The translations under genes and the position numbers were made by a program. From positions 186,001 to 250,000 of the forward strand of contig NZ_CP054052.1 in the NCBI RefSeq assembly GCF_013283835.1: a stretch of DNA of 64,000 nt. The letters run 5' to 3'. The stretch's first letter is position 1; every line of letters begins with the position of its first letter. This DNA is from Poseidonibacter lekithochrous (GTDB lineage Bacteria > Campylobacterota > Campylobacteria > Campylobacterales > Arcobacteraceae). Below are positions 60,684 to 64,000 of the stretch, piece after piece. The notes beneath the pieces were generated by a model. The model saw only the letters and a list, made by a program, of their open reading frames with translations. It was not told the origin of the DNA and did not search any database.

Positions 60684-60689
60684 TATAAT
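60684..60689 (+). promoter_or_regulatory. -10 box of leuC
   Basis: AGATATAATCGC contains a perfect TATAAT ~38 bp before the leuC ATG. The ribosome-binding site is TAGGAAGA. Confidence 0.5.
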
Positions 60690-60726
60690 CGCAAAAAATT
60701 ATATAAAACTATAGGAAGAATATAAT

Positions 60727-61995
60727 ATGGGTCAAACGATAACAGAAAAGATTTTTAGTGAACACGTAGGTAAAGAAGTTTACGCAGGTGAGATTGTAAG
60801 AAGTCCAATTGATATGGTAATTGGTAATGATATTACAACTCCGATTTCTATTAGAGCATTCGAAGAGGGTGGGTATACAGAATTAGCAAATCCAGAAGGT
60901 TTTGCAATTGTACTTGATCACTTCATTCCAGCTAAAGATATTGCATCTGCAAATCAAGCTAAAATCTCTAGAGATTTTGCAATGAAACATGATTTAAAAT
61001 ACTTCTTTGATGAAAAAGATATGGGTATTGAACATGCATTATTACCAGAGAAAGGTTTAGTTTTACCTGGTGATGTTATTATTGGTGCAGATTCACATAC
61101 ATGTACTCACGGTGCTTTAGGTGCCTTCTCAACGGGTATGGGTTCTACTGATATTTCATTTGGTATGATTACTGGTGGAAACTGGTTTAAAATTCCTGAA
61201 TCAATTAAAGTTGTATTCAAAGGTAAACCAGGTGAGCACGTAACTGGAAAAGATTTAATTCTAGAAATTATTAGAATTTTAGGTGTTGATGGAGCTTTAT
61301 ATAAAGCTTTAGAATTCACTGGTGATACTATTCAGTACTTATCTATGGATGATAGATTCTCTTTATGTAATATGGCAATTGAAGCAGGTGCTAAAAATGG
61401 TATTGTTGCTTACGATGAAATTACAAAAGAGTTTTTAGATACAAGAGATTCTTTAAGAGCTGAACCAAAAATTCATTATTCAGATGAAGATGCTGATTAC
61501 TGTCAAGTAATTGAAATTGATGTTGAAGCTTTAGATCCTGTTATTGCTTATCCATTCTTACCATCTAATGGACACTCTGTAAACCAAGCTGTTGCAGATG
61601 AAATTAGAGTTGACCAAGTATTTATTGGTTCTTGTACTAATGGTAGATTATCTGACTTTAAAGTTGCTGCTGAAATTTTAAATGGACAAAAAGTTGCAAG
61701 ACATGTAAGACTTATCTTAACTCCAGGAACTCAAAAGATTCTTAGAGATGCAACTAAATTAGGTTATATTGACACATTAGTAGATGCTGGTGCTGTTGTA
61801 TCTAATCCTACTTGTGGTGCGTGTTTAGGTGGATATATGGGAATCCTTGGAGATAATGAAGTATGTATCTCTACTACTAATAGAAACTTTGTTGGTAGAA
61901 TGGGATCTAGATCTTCAAAAATCTATTTAGCTAATAGTGCAGTTGCTGCTGCATCTGCAATCTCTGGATACATTACTGATCCTAGAGGTTTATAA
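60727..61995 (+). CDS. leuC: 3-isopropylmalate dehydratase, large subunit
   Basis: 422 residues, the short HacA/LeuC type. The [4Fe-4S] cysteines are in GADSHTCTHGALGAFSTG, FIGSCTNGRLSDFKVAAEIL and NPTCGACLGGYMGIL. It isomerises 2-isopropylmalate in leucine synthesis together with leuD, which is not next to it: mobA follows instead. A homoaconitase-like activity cannot be excluded by sequence, but leucine synthesis is the usual role. Confidence 0.93.
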   Translation: MGQTITEKIFSEHVGKEVYAGEIVRSPIDMVIGNDITTPISIRAFEEGGYTELANPEGFAIVLDHFIPAKDIASANQAKISRDFAMKHDLKYFFDEKDMGIEHALLPEKGLVLPGDVIIGADSHTCTHGALGAFSTGMGSTDISFGMITGGNWFKIPESIKVVFKGKPGEHVTGKDLILEIIRILGVDGALYKALEFTGDTIQYLSMDDRFSLCNMAIEAGAKNGIVAYDEITKEFLDTRDSLRAEPKIHYSDEDADYCQVIEIDVEALDPVIAYPFLPSNGHSVNQAVADEIRVDQVFIGSCTNGRLSDFKVAAEILNGQKVARHVRLILTPGTQKILRDATKLGYIDTLVDAGAVVSNPTCGACLGGYMGILGDNEVCISTTNRNFVGRMGSRSSKIYLANSAVAAASAISGYITDPRGL

Positions 61996-61997
61996 TT

Positions 61998-62588
61998 ATG
62001 CCAACTACATTTAATATACCTTGTGTAATTTTATGTGGTGGTAGAAGTTCAAGAATGGGGGAAGATAAATCTCTTCTTCCCTTTGATCACTCAAACTCTC
62101 TAACTCAATATCAATACGATAGATTAAAACCTTATTTCAAAGAACTATATATATCTTCAAAGATAAACAAATTTGATTTCTTAGAAGATGAATCATCACT
62201 AATTTTAGATGAAGGTGAAGTTTTTTCTCCTTTAGTTGCTTTAGATACAATAATTAAAAAATTCGAAAATCAAAAAATATTTATAATAACTGTTGATACA
62301 CCTTTAGTTAGTATTGATACTATAAATAAAATTATCAATTCTTCTAATGATTATGATATTACAGTAGCACAAACAGAAAGAATTCATAATTTATGTGGAG
62401 TATTTTCATCAAGTATAAGAAATTCTATTACTAAAATGTTGTCAGATGATATACATAAAGTTGGATATTTATTAAAACAAAATAATACAAATGTAATAAA
62501 TTTGCCTGAAAATGGGGAGTTTATTAACCTAAATGATAAAGATGAATATAACAAGGCTTTAGAAATTATAAGTTTATCTAATAACTAA
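61998..62588 (+). CDS. mobA: Molybdenum cofactor guanylyltransferase
   Basis: 196 residues. N-terminal nucleotidyltransferase signature VILCGGRSSRMGEDKSLLPF binds GTP; the metal-binding Asp lies in TVDTPLVS; LCGVFSS near residue 135 is also conserved. It attaches GMP to molybdopterin to make the bis-MGD cofactor required by the DMSO/TMAO-reductase-type enzyme at 14508. Start is 2 bp after leuC, so the two are co-transcribed. Confidence 0.92.
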   Translation: MPTTFNIPCVILCGGRSSRMGEDKSLLPFDHSNSLTQYQYDRLKPYFKELYISSKINKFDFLEDESSLILDEGEVFSPLVALDTIIKKFENQKIFIITVDTPLVSIDTINKIINSSNDYDITVAQTERIHNLCGVFSSSIRNSITKMLSDDIHKVGYLLKQNNTNVINLPENGEFINLNDKDEYNKALEIISLSNN

Positions 62589-62693
62589 TATTACATAATA
62601 ACCAGAGCTTATAAGTCTTACTTTATTTGTTTTTTGCTATTCTTGCGCTATATACATAAATAAGTAAAATTAATAATTGTAAAAGGAAGATAG

Positions 62694-64000
62694 ATGTCAA
62701 AAACAGAATTAGACAAAGCATTAGGTTTAGTTGATCAAGAGATCAAGAAATCTGGTATTTCAAGAAGAGATGCTTTTAAACTTGCTGGTTTAGGTTCAGC
62801 TACATTTTTAATGGGTGATACCCAAGCTCAAGCTGCAACTACCGCAAATGCTAGTGAAGCAAAGGGTAAAATCTTAATTATTGGTGGAGGTTTAGCTGGA
62901 ATCTCTACTGCTGCAAGACTTTCAAATACATTAAGTAATCCAGACATTACAATAATTGAACCAAATCCAAAATCTGTATCTTATCAACCTGGTAATACTT
63001 TAATTGGTGCAGGAATATATGAAAAATCTGACGTGATGTATGATACTAAAGATTATGTACCAAGTGGAACTAAACTTATTAAAGATAAAGCTGTTGAGTT
63101 TAACCCTAAGAATAATAGTGTAACTTTAGAATCAGGAAAAGAAATAACTTATGATTTTTTAATTGTTGCGGCGGGATTAAAACTGGACTTCGGAAGAATC
63201 AAAGGATTAGAATCAGTAGGAGAAGCATACAGTTTAGGTGAAGCAAAAAAGATTACTGATACTTTTGGTGATTCTGGGGTTTGTTCTATTTATAATACAG
63301 ATTCAGCAGTTGCAACATGGTCAGCTATGCAAAAGTTTATAGAACAAGCAAAAAGTGGTCAAAAAGTAAAAGGTATTTTTACTCATCCAAATACATCTAT
63401 TAAATGTGGTGGAGCACCTAAGAAGATTATGTATCTTGCAAATTCTAGATTAGAAGAAGCAGGTGTTAGACATAATGCTGAATTAACATTCTATCCTAAT
63501 GGTGGAAAAATGTTTGGTGTTCCTGAATATCATGATGCAATTGTAAAACAGTTTGAACAAAGAGAAATGAAATGGAATTATAATCATAATCTTACTGGTG
63601 TTGATTTAGAAAAAAAGATTGCAACTTTTGATAAACATTGGGAAGAAAAAGGTGAGTATGATGAGGATATTGAAGAGTATGATATTGTAAAAAAACATTT
63701 AGATGTTGAAGTATCATTTGATTTCATGCATATAACTCCTCCAATGAAAGCTCCCGATGAAATTGGAAATTCTCCTATTGGTTCAAGAAAAGGTTGGATT
63801 CCAGTTGATAAAGAAACTTTACAACATGTTAAATTTGATAATATCTTCGCCATTGGAGACATTGCTGCGGTTCCTATGGGAAAAACAGGTGGAAGTGTTA
63901 GAAAACAATATAAAGTCCTTGTAGATAACTTAGTGGCTGCGATGGAGGGTAAAGAGTTAAAAGCGAAATATGCTGGATATACTGTTTGTCCATTAATTAC
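62694..64000 (+). CDS. TAT-exported sulfide:quinone reductase-like flavoprotein (3' truncated)
   Basis: At least 435 residues; the frame runs off the window. ATG at 62694 with AAAAGGAAGA upstream. A twin-arginine signal (SRRDAFKLAGLGSATFLMG) is followed by an FAD-binding domain (ILIIGGGLAGISTAARLS), a Cys in IKCGGAPKKIMYLA matching the redox cysteine of sulfide:quinone reductases, the second FAD motif NIFAIGDIAAVPMGKTGGSV, and a second Cys in YAGYTVCPLIT. It would oxidise sulfide at the periplasmic face and reduce quinone. Flavocytochrome-c sulfide dehydrogenase is the main alternative. Confidence 0.88.
   Translation, partial: MSKTELDKALGLVDQEIKKSGISRRDAFKLAGLGSATFLMGDTQAQAATTANASEAKGKILIIGGGLAGISTAARLSNTLSNPDITIIEPNPKSVSYQPGNTLIGAGIYEKSDVMYDTKDYVPSGTKLIKDKAVEFNPKNNSVTLESGKEITYDFLIVAAGLKLDFGRIKGLESVGEAYSLGEAKKITDTFGDSGVCSIYNTDSAVATWSAMQKFIEQAKSGQKVKGIFTHPNTSIKCGGAPKKIMYLANSRLEEAGVRHNAELTFYPNGGKMFGVPEYHDAIVKQFEQREMKWNYNHNLTGVDLEKKIATFDKHWEEKGEYDEDIEEYDIVKKHLDVEVSFDFMHITPPMKAPDEIGNSPIGSRKGWIPVDKETLQHVKFDNIFAIGDIAAVPMGKTGGSVRKQYKVLVDNLVAAMEGKELKAKYAGYTVCPLI

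Noticed and set aside
1-64000. tRNA, rRNA, CRISPR array, insertion sequence or prophage
   Set aside because: I looked for T-loop-like motifs, regularly spaced repeats, transposase motifs and phage genes by eye and saw none; a short or unusual tRNA could still be missed without a covariance search.

Overview
The window looks like chromosomal DNA of an Arcobacter-group bacterium (Campylobacterota). The evidence is the very AT-rich sequence, the four-subunit pyruvate:ferredoxin oxidoreductase, several histidine kinases sharing the H-box NIAHQWRQPL, a Cj0264/Cj0265-like molybdoenzyme and cytochrome pair, and TATAAT-type -10 boxes behind T-rich stretches. I saw no rRNA, tRNA, CRISPR array, insertion sequence or phage gene. 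Genus level is an inference.

Layout. (1) 1-4.6 kb: the 3' end of a giant VCBS/Ig-like surface protein, then a GAF-HlyD adaptor and a PqqD-like/M50 protease/lipoyl fusion. This looks like a dedicated export or processing unit. (2) 4.8-8.5 kb: two convergent orphan sensor kinases. (3) 8.7-21.5 kb: a porin, a tandemly duplicated YqhD-like alcohol dehydrogenase plus YqhC-like AraC regulator module, a TAT-exported DMSO/TMAO-reductase-type molybdoenzyme with a monohaem cytochrome c, and an overlapping response regulator / solute-binding protein / histidine kinase triad that probably senses the substrate. (4) 21.6-31.8 kb: a Kunitz-domain lipoprotein, a YbdK-type ligase plus signal-less gamma-glutamyltransferase operon, another orphan kinase, a luxS operon with two methyltransferase-type genes and an N-formylglutamate amidohydrolase-like gene, then a small ORF and an EAL phosphodiesterase behind a structured leader. 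(5) 31.8-41.1 kb: tctCBA with its own two-component system, followed by carbonic anhydrase, RraA-family and AbrB-family genes; then an HxlR regulator divergent from a flavoprotein reductase. (6) 41.3-47.9 kb: por operon, HAD phosphatase, orphan solute-binding protein, rplM-rpsI. (7) 48-57 kb: a full phosphate-starvation locus (pstS, an EAL-CBS-GGDEF gene, pstCAB, phoU, psiE, and a PhoB/PhoR-like pair) with two candidate Pho boxes made of GTAACC repeats 11 bp apart. (8) 57-64 kb: prfA, rpsT, glmM-lspA, leuC-mobA, and the start of a TAT-exported sulfide:quinone reductase-like flavoprotein.

The genes suggest an anaerobic/microaerobic respirer that puts heavy effort into environmental sensing: six histidine kinases, three response regulators and two c-di-GMP proteins in 64 kb. 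The most notable items are the adhesin/GAF-HlyD/PqqD-M50 cluster, the SBP_bac_5-containing two-component triad beside the molybdoenzyme, the bacterial Kunitz inhibitor with intact cysteine spacing and a Lys P1 residue, the c-di-GMP gene embedded in the pst operon, the tandem dehydrogenase/regulator duplication with a conserved upstream element, and a recurring pattern of stop codons sitting inside palindromes at tight convergent gene junctions.
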